A DNA stretch of 64,000 nt from Agarophyton chilense. Its lineage: Eukaryota; Rhodophyta; Florideophyceae; Gracilariales; Gracilariaceae. The position numbers were made by a program, and so were the translations under genes. The notes under the pieces were generated by a model. That model was not told the origin of the DNA and made no database searches. It saw only the letters and a list, made by a program, of their open reading frames with translations. The stretch is taken from contig JARGXX010000021.1 in NCBI GenBank assembly GCA_030374765.1, forward strand, positions 248,001 through 312,000, in the 5' to 3' direction. Within the stretch, counting starts at the first letter, position 1; each line of letters opens with the position of its first letter. Shown piece by piece: positions 49,262 to 60,184 of this stretch.

Positions 49262-52200
49262 ATGTCCGCAAACAAAGAGCTCGAAATTGCCGCTCTTGCG
49301 GCCGGAGTCCCCACAAGAGTGCCGCAGCTCATTGTTCACCACGCCGCATCTCAACTTCGTCGCCTTCTTGACTCCGGAGTGCCGGCCTCCGACCCAAGAA
49401 TCCAGGCTTTGTTACAGCTTGTCAACCAGGCTCGACTCATTCTTCTGCCCACTTCAAACGATGCCGTCACCACCGCTAAAGACCTCGTTTCCAGCGCTGT
49501 GCACATCGATGTCTCCACTGCCACAATGGCCGCCATCATGGGCCTCAAGAACGCTCATACCCTCCGCGGTGCCGCCTTAGCGGAAGCAAACGCCTTTCAG
49601 GCTACTCACCGTAACTTCGATTCAGCGTCGAGCCCCCACGCACCGCTCAAACTACATCTACTCCCACGTCTGTCGCGAACGGCAACCGATGCGCTGCTCA
49701 AGCTTATTACCACTGATACCGAGCTCGGCATGCGAGCACACAACGATGTGCACGCAAAGAACTCGGTTATGGCGCAGAAAATCCTTCGCATGAAAGCCTC
49801 AACTCGACATGCCAACTTGCGTCGTCGTCGAATGTCTGCAGACGCTCAGTCCGCTGACATCGCCTTGCGTGCACCTCATGTACATCCGTTGCAACCTTCA
49901 AGCCCCTCCGTCTTTGCTCTCAATCCACCACCAACTGCAAATACCTTCCACCCTATACCTGCTGTCCCAACATCTGTCAATAGGTCATTTACTCCAACTG
50001 TATCTTTTATGAAACCACCCACAGTTCCATCTACTATCCGAGTAGTTCCCCAGATGTCACAAACACTTGACGTCCACAGCCTCGCGAGCTTTGCTCCACC
50101 TGACCGTCGCGCAATCCCTTCTGCCCAGTTTTCTAGGTATCGGAAGCCCGCCATTCTCCCGGAGCGTATCGAAAAACATGTTGCCAATGATGCCATCGTA
50201 TCCCAGAAGGGCGTTATGAACGACACCATTGGTACTCCTGATCATGTTATGGAGGCCTTCTTGTATCCAACGCCCAGTAGGATCCAGCAGATGCAACACG
50301 AAAACTTTGACAACCAAACAAAGGTCAGATCCGTGCTTACGGAACGCGAGAGGGTTATTCTCCGACTTTTAAGACGTCGCCGTGCTGAACTAGCTGCCAT
50401 GCCGTTGGGTATGACAGAACAGACGCGAAGAAACGCCATAATCGAAGCGAAACAACTTTCGCTGCTGGAGATGCAAAGAGTAGTTCGAAGTAGGGTGTGC
50501 ACGGAAATGAAGAAGATGTACTCCCTAGCTGTTCAAGAAGATCGCTGTGTTCCTCCAGATCATCTATCTCGCCTCTTCAGGCGAAGAGATCCACCAATCT
50601 ATTCATACACCAATGGGTACCCTCGTATCACACCGTTTGATACTGTTCCGGAGATGCCTCCCAGACACCCCCAAACTATTGCGAAGGACAGTGTTCGAAT
50701 GGCCGAATTTGACAAGTCACGCATGGAGTCTCTAAAGATCCAGAGAAACAAAGAACTTCAAGCCAGGCTCATGCTACATTACAGCGACTTTAAGAACGCT
50801 GTTTCCGAAGCAAAGAACGCCCGCGCACGATTGTGGAAAAACTTTGAACGTTTCTTGATTGAGAAACGAAGAGTAGAGGAAAGGCGCAAGAAGCTCGAGA
50901 GGATAGAACGGCTTAGACTTCTTCGAAGCAATGATGAACAGGCTTACCTGAAGCTTTTGAAGAACACTAAGAATGAACGCCTGTTGCAGTTGGTGCGTCA
51001 GACGGACAGCTACCTTATGCGGATAGGTGCTCAAGTTGAGCGTGAGAGAGAAAGATTTGAAGGCGCAGACGGTATAGGTGTTTATAACACATTCAATGAA
51101 GAGCTAAGGGACAAGGATGCGGTACCGATCGATGCCATGAGGCGGAGGCGTGATTTGTACTACACCGTCACACATTCTGTGCAGGAAGAAGTGCGACAAC
51201 CGTCCATAATGGTTCATGGTACGCTAAAGGCATATCAAATCGAAGGGCTGAAGTGGATGGTGTCTTTGTATAATAACAATTTGAACGGAATTCTCGCTGA
51301 TGAAATGGGTCTCGGGAAGACCATCCAGACGATATCCCTTATTACCTATCTCGTCGAGAAAAAGAAGAACTCTGGGCCATATCTGATCATTGTCCCTCTT
51401 AGTACAATGGGAAACTGGGTGCGAGAGCTGGATTTGTGGGCTCCATCGCTGACAAAAATTGTATATAGAGGAGATAAATCCACGAGAAAAAACATTCAAC
51501 AAACCCAAATGGCCAGTGGAGATTACAACGTGGTTCTCACAACATACGAATTTACGGTGAAAGACCAGAATGTGCTAAGTCCGATATACTGGCAATATAT
51601 CATAATTGACGAAGGACATCGAATGAAGAACGCCAACTGTAAACTGGCGATGACTCTTGGCGTCAAGTACAAATCCAGGAATCGATTGCTTCTCACCGGT
51701 ACGCCGTTGCAGAACAATCTCACCGAACTGTGGGCATTGCTCAATTTTTTGTTGCCTACAATTTTTGCATCCTCTGACACGTTCGAAACATGGTTTAAGA
51801 AACCATTTGAGACAACAGCTCTTGGGGATTCAGCAGAATTGGAGGAAGAGGAGACTTTGCTAGTAATTAATCGACTGCACCAGGTTCTCCGGCCATTTCT
51901 CCTTCGGAGACTAAAAACTGATGTGGAATCTCAGCTGCCTCAGAAGGTTGAACATGTGCTCCATTGTGCCATGTCATCTTGGCAAAAGGTGATATATCGT
52001 CAAGTAATGAACCGCATTGGACTGGCCACTGGTAAGTCAAACGGGGTTAAGGCATTTAATAACCTGCTGATGCAATGTAAGAAAGTTTGCAATCATCCAT
52101 ATTTGTTTTATGACTTTGAAGCCATCTCCAGTCTTCCTCAAGACTACCTCATCAGGGCAAGTGGAAAATTCCACCTGCTTCACCACATGCTTCCGAAATT

Positions 52201-54103
52201 GCGCCTTCACGGGCATCGCACTCTGATTTTTTCTCAAATGACAGCAGCTCTGGATTATCTGGAATACTTTCTTGGCGTCATAGGCGTAAAGTACCTTCGC
52301 CTGGATGGTACAACAAAAGCGGATGACCGGCAATCGTTGCTTAATACGTTCAATGCCAAGGATTCCCCTTATTTTTGCTTCCTGCTTTCAACACGTGCTG
52401 GGGGCCTGGGATTGAATCTTCAAACCGCAGATACAGTGATTATCTTTGACTCTGATTGGAATCCCATGATGGACCTTCAGGCTCAGGACCGCGCTCACCG
52501 CATTGGCCAGACTAAGGTCGTTCGTGTGTTTCGGTTGATTTGTCCTAGCACCATTGAGGAAAAGATATTAGAGCAAGCCAATCGTAAGCTTCAGATTGAC
52601 GCCCAAATCATTCAAGCGGGTCAGTTCAATAATAAGAGCACAGAAATGGACAGACATCAGATGCTGAAAGACATTCTTCGTCAAAGGAATGAGGAAGACA
52701 GCACAGGAAGCGTTCCGACGATGGAAGAACTGAATCGCCTTTTTGCGCAAAATGACAATGAATATAATGACTTCCTTAAGTATGACAAGGAAACGTCCGA
52801 GAACGGACTCTACAAACGTATTTTTGCTGAAGAGCAAGAGCTGCCAGATTGGGTTTTGCAACCGGAAGTGAATCAAAAGACTGCCGAGGAAAGGGAGCAA
52901 GATATCCTTATGTCTCATGGCCGAGGGAGAAGAAAGCGGAAAGTAATGCACGATATTGACAGTCTAACGGAAGCTGAATGGTTGAAGGTCATGGAAGGAG
53001 ATGCCACAGTTGAAGAAGTGTTTCAGAAGAGGAAGAGGAGAAGACAAAACCGCCAGAGCGAGAGTAACAAATACGATTCTGATGACAGATTAGACTTCGT
53101 TGAAGAGAATGAGGATTACAAATCTGCGGTTGGGTCTAAAAGAAGTAGACATATGAAGTCCTCGGATTCCCGATCCGTTAGCGTTCCCATGTCATCGTCA
53201 TCAAAGGAAGCTAATAGTTTCGTTCACCAAACTAGTCCTTCAGAAGTAGGAAACGGCCGAGCGTCCAGCTCGAACGACGATTTGAAGAACGATCGCAAGA
53301 TTCGAGAACAAGACACTGGAAGCACAACTACTTCAACTGCTAAGAAAAATAGACTGCGGCGCCCCGAAGTTCGACGGTCAAGAGTTGATGGAGGTTTCGC
53401 GAAGCAAGTGAAGTCTGAGCTCGAGGAAAGTATACACCAAGATGATAGGGTTCGTTGTAAGGTATATGTAAGGTTGAGAATTCGCTCTGCGGATGAACGT
53501 GCAGCGCAAAAACCGGAGGAGAGCAAAAGGCGCCCTGGTTCGTTCACTCGAAAGCGAAAAAGGTCGCAGAAGGTTCTCGAAATGGCAAATGGGAGAAGTT
53601 CAACCTTTTTTGAGAGAGGCAAGAAAAGAATGAAAGCAGGGATACTGAATGACACACTGCAAGTCATGGGCTTGAAGGAGAAGTCCACTGCGAGGCTTGT
53701 GGTGCCTTCTAATCAAGTGAAGAAATCGAAAAGGCGGAGGACTGGGGAGGGTGTCGAGCCATCTGAAGTCGAAGGTGATCAACTGAGCAAGGCCAGTCAC
53801 ATGAACAACTCGGATCTTGGTGAAAATTCTGCCTTAAGGAAACAGATCAATGTGCCACGTGACAGAAGAAGTGTTAGAAAGCAAAATGACTCGGATTTAG
53901 GATCTAACGATCAATGTAGTAGCGATGACGACGAGCCTTTAGCCAAGACGTGGCATTCCCAGAAGAAGATGAAAACTGGGAAAATGAACTGTTCTCAGAA
54001 AGATGTCTGGAAACCGAATGGCAAATTGTTAGCCAAGCGTGAAAGCGTTGAAAACATTTCATTGAAACTGCGTGTGAAGAGACCGAACACAGCAATGGGA
54101 TGA
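49262..54103 (+). CDS. SWI/SNF chromatin remodeller ATPase (Snf2/BRM-like)
   Basis: A single-exon frame of 1,613 residues starting MSANKELEIAALAAGVPTRV. An HSA-preceding region (ERVILRLLRRRRAELAAMPL, near 365) and an HSA helix (ARLMLHYSDFKNAV to RRKKLERIERLRLL, about 500-565) bind actin-related proteins in SWI/SNF. The ATPase follows, with GILADEMGLGKTIQTISL (Walker A 680-687), motif II DEGH at about 783, LLTGTPLQNNLTELWALLNF, and the C-lobe ending SDWNPMMDLQAQDRAHRIGQ. A SnAC-like segment (LPDWVLQPEVN) comes next. DEGH and the HSA region point to the Snf2/Brahma subfamily rather than ISWI or CHD. The last 450 residues are basic and Ser-rich, and no bromodomain is visible, unlike BRM and SMARCA4. 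It remodels nucleosomes in the nucleus. Confidence 0.95.
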   Translation: MSANKELEIAALAAGVPTRVPQLIVHHAASQLRRLLDSGVPASDPRIQALLQLVNQARLILLPTSNDAVTTAKDLVSSAVHIDVSTATMAAIMGLKNAHTLRGAALAEANAFQATHRNFDSASSPHAPLKLHLLPRLSRTATDALLKLITTDTELGMRAHNDVHAKNSVMAQKILRMKASTRHANLRRRRMSADAQSADIALRAPHVHPLQPSSPSVFALNPPPTANTFHPIPAVPTSVNRSFTPTVSFMKPPTVPSTIRVVPQMSQTLDVHSLASFAPPDRRAIPSAQFSRYRKPAILPERIEKHVANDAIVSQKGVMNDTIGTPDHVMEAFLYPTPSRIQQMQHENFDNQTKVRSVLTERERVILRLLRRRRAELAAMPLGMTEQTRRNAIIEAKQLSLLEMQRVVRSRVCTEMKKMYSLAVQEDRCVPPDHLSRLFRRRDPPIYSYTNGYPRITPFDTVPEMPPRHPQTIAKDSVRMAEFDKSRMESLKIQRNKELQARLMLHYSDFKNAVSEAKNARARLWKNFERFLIEKRRVEERRKKLERIERLRLLRSNDEQAYLKLLKNTKNERLLQLVRQTDSYLMRIGAQVERERERFEGADGIGVYNTFNEELRDKDAVPIDAMRRRRDLYYTVTHSVQEEVRQPSIMVHGTLKAYQIEGLKWMVSLYNNNLNGILADEMGLGKTIQTISLITYLVEKKKNSGPYLIIVPLSTMGNWVRELDLWAPSLTKIVYRGDKSTRKNIQQTQMASGDYNVVLTTYEFTVKDQNVLSPIYWQYIIIDEGHRMKNANCKLAMTLGVKYKSRNRLLLTGTPLQNNLTELWALLNFLLPTIFASSDTFETWFKKPFETTALGDSAELEEEETLLVINRLHQVLRPFLLRRLKTDVESQLPQKVEHVLHCAMSSWQKVIYRQVMNRIGLATGKSNGVKAFNNLLMQCKKVCNHPYLFYDFEAISSLPQDYLIRASGKFHLLHHMLPKLRLHGHRTLIFSQMTAALDYLEYFLGVIGVKYLRLDGTTKADDRQSLLNTFNAKDSPYFCFLLSTRAGGLGLNLQTADTVIIFDSDWNPMMDLQAQDRAHRIGQTKVVRVFRLICPSTIEEKILEQANRKLQIDAQIIQAGQFNNKSTEMDRHQMLKDILRQRNEEDSTGSVPTMEELNRLFAQNDNEYNDFLKYDKETSENGLYKRIFAEEQELPDWVLQPEVNQKTAEEREQDILMSHGRGRRKRKVMHDIDSLTEAEWLKVMEGDATVEEVFQKRKRRRQNRQSESNKYDSDDRLDFVEENEDYKSAVGSKRSRHMKSSDSRSVSVPMSSSSKEANSFVHQTSPSEVGNGRASSSNDDLKNDRKIREQDTGSTTTSTAKKNRLRRPEVRRSRVDGGFAKQVKSELEESIHQDDRVRCKVYVRLRIRSADERAAQKPEESKRRPGSFTRKRKRSQKVLEMANGRSSTFFERGKKRMKAGILNDTLQVMGLKEKSTARLVVPSNQVKKSKRRRTGEGVEPSEVEGDQLSKASHMNNSDLGENSALRKQINVPRDRRSVRKQNDSDLGSNDQCSSDDDEPLAKTWHSQKKMKTGKMNCSQKDVWKPNGKLLAKRESVENISLKLRVKRPNTAMG

Positions 54104-55611
54104 TCTTTGACGAATCTCACATGCTCGTCCAATTTGATATGTGCAATTGAACTTCTTTCAGCCTCAGTGCCCTCCAGATGATTGTTCATGCGGTCTTGGT
54201 ATGCTAGCATTGCACGTACAAGTCTGCTCTGCAAGGGACACGAGGGAGAAGAAATATTGAGCGTTTATTTTAGCAACTAAGAGTACCGGCTTCAGATGTT
54301 CGAAAAATCGGTAACGAAGCAATTTGAGGTCATCATGTGCAAACGAATCAAGCCTACAATGGAGGGCGCTCTCACCTGTCAAGTTCCACCTGAAGTAATG
54401 GAGCAGGGGAGGCTGTTTGTCTAATCCGTGAAGGGATCGCCTTCCATCCCAGTTTTGTTCCAAATCCCATAGATTAAACATCACACTCGATGCTCATGCG
54501 TGATCGCAAAGGGATCCACGAGGACATCCAAACTAACTCATGATCGTAACAACCATTTTTTTTCAATAATCCTGCTCTTTTGGAAGCAATGTAACAGATA
54601 TCTCAAGTCATAAATCTTTTCACTCTTGATATCGGTCCTAGTACCAGTAGAAATGCCAATCCCCATGTTGTCGATTATTCGTGGAGCATGTCCTGATTCG
54701 GGATTTGTAGGAAAGTGTGCGCATACCTTTATCTATTAATTTCTATGTTTGCGAGGAGCCTCATACGTGTTGGAGGTTCCTGAGCAGGGCTCACGTGTCT
54801 GGAGGAATGAGTGTGTGCGTTGAAACCAAAGTAGAAGATCTTTATTAGATAGCGATCGCTCATAAAGGATCGCAGTCTTGAGGTTATTGGAGGACTGAGG
54901 GAAACAAACACAACTTTTTGTCTGCTATTTCTTCTTTCATCAACTTCTTTATGTTCAGGAGGGAAGCTTAAAATTTGAAGAAGAAAAAAGCTTGCTATGG
55001 TTCGTGTGAGGAATCCTTTTTGAGTTTCATGTGAGACTCCTTTCTACAAGCCGGGATGGTCCGCGAAGGTGACCAAGGGCAGCTAAACCCCTTTTCGGCG
55101 AGGATGCACGTGACTGGGCCACACGGAAACAATGAATTTATTGTATATGAGAGAAGGGCTTGCTGGATCTTTCCACCAGCCAGCTAAGAAGGTTTTGGGA
55201 TCCTACTCATCATTCCAAACTTCCGTGCATTCTCAGTTTTAATGGAGATACGGCTGGTGAGTCAGTGGTGACACGTCGTATTTCTTTCAAGAAATCCTTC
55301 GCGTGTTCCAGCCAAATCAATGTATTTGACACACAGCAGTGCAGGCTGGAACTTATCGACATTACCTAAAGGCAATGTTGGCTGGGCATTGCTTCAAGCT
55401 ATTGTTCGCTGGTGTTTCGACCCCTTCGAGGCCATCCGCTGGATTTGCAACCTGTTCGCTTCTCGCGAGGACGCCGAACAAAACAACTCGACACCCAAAT
55501 TCAGCAGGGCTAAGCCTAGCGATTTCGTGTCTCACAACTCGAGGCAAATATCTCAAAGTCTTCACTCAGTGTCGCTCAGTCCCTGGATCTCGTAGAGCTC
55601 ATTTGCCAACT
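54104..55611. other. Intergenic, about 1.5 kb
   Basis: Between the Snf2 stop and the acetyltransferase start. From 55339 the acetyltransferase frame is open and might encode an N-terminal extension. No snRNA, tRNA or repeat was recognised. Confidence 0.5.
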
Positions 55612-55905
55612 ATGAGCGGCGACGTGATTCATGAGCCAGAGCTGAGCCGCTTTACCATAAAGTATGCTGATGTGGATGAACCAGCTTTCCTATCTTACGT
55701 GCTGTCTGAAGACGGAACTGAATACAACATTTGTCATACATATACGCCGCCTTCTGTGCGCGGGAGGGGGGTGGCGGGAAAACTCGTGAGACACGCCATC
55801 GCCTATGTTAGGGAGAAGGAGCACAAAATTATTCCGACTTGCTCGTACGTGGTCGCGTACATGAAGCGGCACCCAGAGGACATGGATGTTATTAAGAAGG
55901 ATTGA
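55612..55905 (+). CDS. Small GNAT, NATD1-like (acetyltransf_CG family)
   Basis: A 97-residue protein starting MSGDVIHEPELSRFTIKYAD. It contains the acetyl-CoA-binding turn VRGRGVAGKLVRHAIAYV (the V-x-x-x-x-x-GxGxA element) and the typical ending IIPTCSYVVAYMKRHPE, both hallmarks of the small NATD1/YjdJ family. The substrate is unknown for the family. The frame is open about 90 codons upstream to 55339. That stretch is rich in Ser, Thr, Arg and hydrophobic residues and could be an organelle-targeting extension, but the ATG at 55612 gives the family's usual length. Confidence 0.9.
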   Translation: MSGDVIHEPELSRFTIKYADVDEPAFLSYVLSEDGTEYNICHTYTPPSVRGRGVAGKLVRHAIAYVREKEHKIIPTCSYVVAYMKRHPEDMDVIKKD

Positions 55906-56113
55906 TTAACGATACCGGGAGTGATACTGTTGTCTGCATCAAAAACACTACGAGTAGGTAGTCTCTGCGTACGGCGATGTTATTAATTGTGCCTATTTTC
56001 ATTTCGCGGCCTAACTGTAAATCGCATGTGTTTTGCCCGCGCAGCGCAGCTTATGCTGCGGAAAATCCCAGTCCGTGAGCTATGGGGAACACTTTGTTCA
56101 ATGGCAATAATTC

Positions 56114-57328
56114 ATGTCCCTCCGAACATTTGTGGCGTCTACGCGCCTGTTCAATCGTCGGATTTTTGTTCCAAAGCTGAGATATTTCCCACCAACCTGT
56201 CCTCGCTACGTTCGGCACAACAGCGTTGTTGCCAAGCGCGGCGAGCCCGAAAGTTACGTATTAGCAGAATCCCAACTGGAAAAGGTGGAGGATATACTAC
56301 AGCACAAGTTTGTCAACCGCGCTGTTCTAGCTGAAGCTCTTACACATCGGTCTGTTGTGAATGCATCCTCATCTACTCAGGCTTTCTACGAGCACGCGGG
56401 AAAGAAAATTGAGATTCATCGCAACAATGAACGCCTCGAATTGCTTGGCGACCGTGTGTTTGGTCTCGTCGTCGTTCAAGCGCTGTTTAAGCGAGATCCA
56501 GACGCTTCGGAGGGAAAGCTGAGCCCCACTTCACAAATTATGGTATCCAGAAAGTCTGCTAAGGAGCACAGTTTGTACGTCGATTCCGTTTTCCTGTTTC
56601 GCATATAGTCATTCTATTCTGCTTCTAGTGATACTGACAATCCGCTTGCAAATAGCTTTCTTGGACTGCATTCCTTTCTTCTAGAGCAAAACATCCTGCG
56701 CGGCAAAGAAGGTTCGCGATATGGAGATTCTTTCGAGGTTTGTTTCATAATACTACTTATCCGCGCGGAAATTGTCTTGAGTGTCTTTTGCTAACCGGTG
56801 CGTTGAAAACTGGACACTTGTCGCTTCTAAAAGGCATTGCTCGGCGCCTTGTTCCTCGATGGTGGCTACGATGCTGCATTTCAGTTCTATTCTTCTCGAA
56901 TAATGCCCCTGTGGGATAGACAATTGCTTGGTGCTCCTAATACCTCTTGCCGGAAGCAGTATCTGCAGGAGTATCTAGTACAGATGGGTCTTCCTGCACC
57001 CAGCTTGGGGACGCAACTCACATACGTTACAAAACACTACGACAAGAAGCAAAAAATATTTATCAGAGCCATCAAACTGTTTGGGCGTGAAGTTAGCGCG
57101 GGGAAAGGTACGACTGTTCAATCTGCTGATCAAGCTGCTGCATTGGTTCTTTATACCCGTCTTAAACGACTGAAAGAGGGGAGGGTTACGTGTTTCTTGA
57201 TTAGACTCGCTCGGCATGCAGCAGACCAAGATTCGTTGACCAAGTTGCAACAGACTAAGCTATCTCAGACCGCATCAGCTAGCGAGGTTCTCAAATGCTA
57301 TGGTACTTCTCAGCCAAAGAGTGCCTAA
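56114..57328 (+). CDS. Organellar RNase III with dsRNA-binding region, two introns
   Basis: Exons 56114-56574, 56656-56737 and 56834-57328 give 345 residues. Introns are 81 nt (GTACGT...ATAG) and 96 nt (GTTTGT...AAAG), and both junctions restore conserved sequence. The RNase III signature NERLELLGDRV includes Glu106 and Asp113. The second catalytic pair is Asp178 and Glu181 in GDSFEALLGALFLDGG, created across the second splice. All four metal-binding positions are present, so it is probably active. A dsRBD-like region follows from about 205 (KQYLQEYLVQMGLPAP, ending with a DQAAALVLYTRL helix). The N-terminus (MSLRTFVASTRLFNRRIF...) is Arg-rich and acid-free, as in mitochondrial presequences. 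Likely roles are organellar rRNA or mRNA processing. A mitoribosomal mL44-like role is less likely because the catalytic residues are kept. Confidence 0.88.
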
Positions 57329-57856
57329 TCTATGGATATCTTCATGTGCGGGTGCGAAACAATACACAACACCCATGAGACCGCCGCGAAATCGAACATT
57401 CCGATAAGATAATTTTGTCTTTGGCTACACTATCAGCGTTCGTCGAAATACTGGTACACGAATCGTAGCATCCCAAAGTGTTCGTTTTCCTTGCTCCCAT
57501 TCACCTCGACTTGTATGGAGGTGTGGGTTTCAAGCTCTCGTAAAGTATTACCTGACTAATGGATTTTTCCTGCAAATCAGAGAGTGACTGTCATCTCGAC
57601 GAACCTCAAAATGGAGCCAGTCTACTCGCCCTTAATTTTCAACCCGCCGTTGTGTGGGAAGAGAGGCATGTAGACCCGAAATCTCTAGCCCAATTGACAT
57701 GCTCACTACCACGCATACATCGCGGAGTATCAAATGCATGGGGGTCCTATGACTCCAATCTCACCCTCTTCGATCTCGGCTGTAGAAGTTGTTGTCCGCA
57801 TCCTAAATCTTGCATTGATTTGAGTACATTTCAGCACATTTCAGCGCATTTCAGTG
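57329..57856. other. Intergenic, about 530 bases
   Basis: Between RNase III and the small secreted protein. Three tandem copies of a 10-base unit like CATTTCAGCA lie at about 57829-57855, directly before the next ATG. An overlapping 171-codon frame (57559-58074) has no recognisable features. Confidence 0.5.
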
Positions 57857-58420
57857 ATGGGCATTTTTATGTGGATACTCTTCGCGCTAACTTTCATGAC
57901 TCCAGCAATTCACGTCGGCAAGAGTTATCAATGCATTCATGGAAACCTGAAACAGTTCTACCAAAACGCGCACAGTGTGGTAAAGGCATCTGTTTTGGTC
58001 GTGGAAAACCTGTACAGAGCACCAAGAGTAGGAAAGCAAAACTTCACGTTGATTGGTTATCATCCGGTGGATAGAAGGTTGTACACGTTAAGTCTTTTGG
58101 CAATGTTAAAAGGATGCGGGCCAGATTCGATTCGGTTTGAGGCAACAAGCAAGACGTCATCTGCTCAGCGTGGAATGAAACTCAGGGAAGGCCAAGTGTG
58201 GATGCTGAATCTTCCGTCGTCGGTTTGGTTAGAAAGGAATGGAGTTCATGATAAAAATCTTCGCGCGTCAATGTTCATACTAAACGCCTGCCAGGGTCAT
58301 CGTTTGTGGGTGACATTGAAGCAACGTGAATTGGATTTCCTTCAAGCTGAGTCGCAGAAGAGTGAGAACATGTGTTGGCACTCCAAACGAATTGAACGTG
58401 CTGCATCCCATCTCATGTGA
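57857..58420 (+). CDS. Small secreted protein of unknown function
   Basis: A 187-residue frame starting MGIFMWILFALTFMTPAIHV, a strong signal peptide with a likely cut near residue 20-23. The mature part has mixed alpha/beta character and four scattered Cys, for example YQCIHGNLKQFYQNAHSVV and LREGQVWMLNLPSSVWLERN. I do not recognise a family. Repeats with CAG ends lie immediately upstream, so this could instead be the last exon of a longer gene. The signal peptide at the first ATG argues against that. Confidence 0.5.
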   Translation: MGIFMWILFALTFMTPAIHVGKSYQCIHGNLKQFYQNAHSVVKASVLVVENLYRAPRVGKQNFTLIGYHPVDRRLYTLSLLAMLKGCGPDSIRFEATSKTSSAQRGMKLREGQVWMLNLPSSVWLERNGVHDKNLRASMFILNACQGHRLWVTLKQRELDFLQAESQKSENMCWHSKRIERAASHLM

Positions 58421-60184
58421 TGTGTCGATGCTTTGCGCAAGAAATTAACTGTCGTTCCAAGAAGCATGTTGCGATGACTTTAGTGTTTAAAAGCACCCCA
58501 AACTCGATCCATTGATCGCAACAGTTCTGGAAGATTTAAAAATAACGGTGACGCTCACTCTCAATGTAACCCTTACCCGGTGCCCGCCCCCAAAGCTAGT
58601 ATTAGCATTGGTATTTCTCTGTAGATGAGACTATTTCGGAACGGTAGGGTTTTGGTCTCCAAAGTGCATTCGCACGATTGGAAAGTGGCAAGAGACTTCT
58701 TGCCCCGGCACAAACGCTCTGTCCGGCCAGCTGTTTTGCACAGCATTGAGCAAACCGTCCGCAGAGCGCGCGGTATGAGGGAGGGGAGGGTGGCAAAAAA
58801 CCGAGAGCAACGCAAACAGCTGTAGCAAGCACAGCTTGGAATTCAGAATGATCGAACAGAAGGTTCCGTCTCTAGTACACGCCACTATCAGGCGACAACG
58901 CCCGACCTCACACGGTGGTCTCCCTACGGCTGTCTTTGATTTTAAAAGTAGATGTTGACATAGTTTTGTTTAAAGTTGAAGTACAGTATTTTGGATTATT
59001 CTTATCGGCTTGAGAGAGATACGAGGCGTGGGAACGCTCCACATGCTTCCATCGAAGTTTTACGGTAGATAGGTTGTAATTTGATGGTGTTTTGCTCGTT
59101 TGATTGCATTCTGACGGCAATCAAAAAGAAGCGGAAGTATTCAATTCGCGATTGCTGATGAGAGGGCGCAACTGATGCACATAAGATGAAACGCATGCCT
59201 GGGTGACGCGTTGTCAAGCTCTCTCATGGCGCCAATACATGCGCCATGTTCAACTGTGGGAGATGTACGTGGATTGGAAAGGAGCGCAACACGACGTGAA
59301 GCTACTCGTGACTAACAAAACGTCAACGCTCCTGCCCAACGCCAACTTTGGGGTTGGATGCATGTGGATGACATTGAACCTGCGACATGTGACTCGGACC
59401 CAGCCAAGAAAGACCATTCATATTTGAAAGTGCAGATTTCGGTATTATTTGCTATTGCTCGAAAGCTGACGGCGTCCGAGCACATGTGCTGGCACCGCAA
59501 CTCAAAATTTTAAATGCTGTGTGGCACAGGATGAAGACGAGTCGTTGCCATGCGCGAAAGGGTTTCACAGCTTGCCCGGAAGGAGACATGAATCATGTAG
59601 ATATCACATGAGAGTGCTTTGATTGTTGCAGGCTCGGACTCGAGACCAAAACAGTTTTTCAAAGTTTGAAAATGAAGAGTCGGAGAGCCACGAGACACTT
59701 GTCTGGTAATCATGCTGCACGACTGACATAATAGAGCCCGAGGTGTAAAACAGCCAAAGCATTCCATTGGCGCGATTTAAAGTGTGCTCCGCTGGGCGTT
59801 GTTGCTGCAGGAGGCGCAAGTTGGCCGAAAGCCTTCAGTGCGCATGAGGTATTGGCCCTCTAGCCACGTTCTTCCCGCACCTTGCCAGCTCAAAACCCCT
59901 CTCGAGTCTCAAGGAAGTGAGCTTATGTCTCTCCACCTTCATAACCTCGAACAAGAAAGCCCCATTAGTTAGCAATACACTTTGCCGCAAGCATTTGAAA
60001 AAGTGACCTCAATCAGATCCGAATTGACGAGCGCCGCCCCTCCTGTCGAGGCGCGCGACCTTTCGCGCGGGATGGAGGCGATGGCCTCTGCACACCCCTG
60101 CCCACGCCACAGCTGCCCACGCGTCGTCTCATGGTGAACACCCCATAAGCGCCCGCGCCGTAGGCATCAGCACGTCATTCCGCC
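58421..60184. other. Intergenic, about 1.76 kb
   Basis: The longest gene-free gap outside the retroelements. It holds only frames under 90 codons. No tRNA, snRNA or repeat was recognised. The last 180 bases are GC-rich and probably belong to the promoter of the next gene. Confidence 0.5.

Noticed and set aside
54104-55611. Possible snoRNA or snRNA in the gap after the Snf2 gene
   Set aside because: No paired C/D or H/ACA boxes or known snRNA ends could be identified by eye.
57559-58074. 171-codon frame overlapping the small secreted protein
   Set aside because: Overlaps in another frame, with no motif; the secreted frame has a clear signal peptide.
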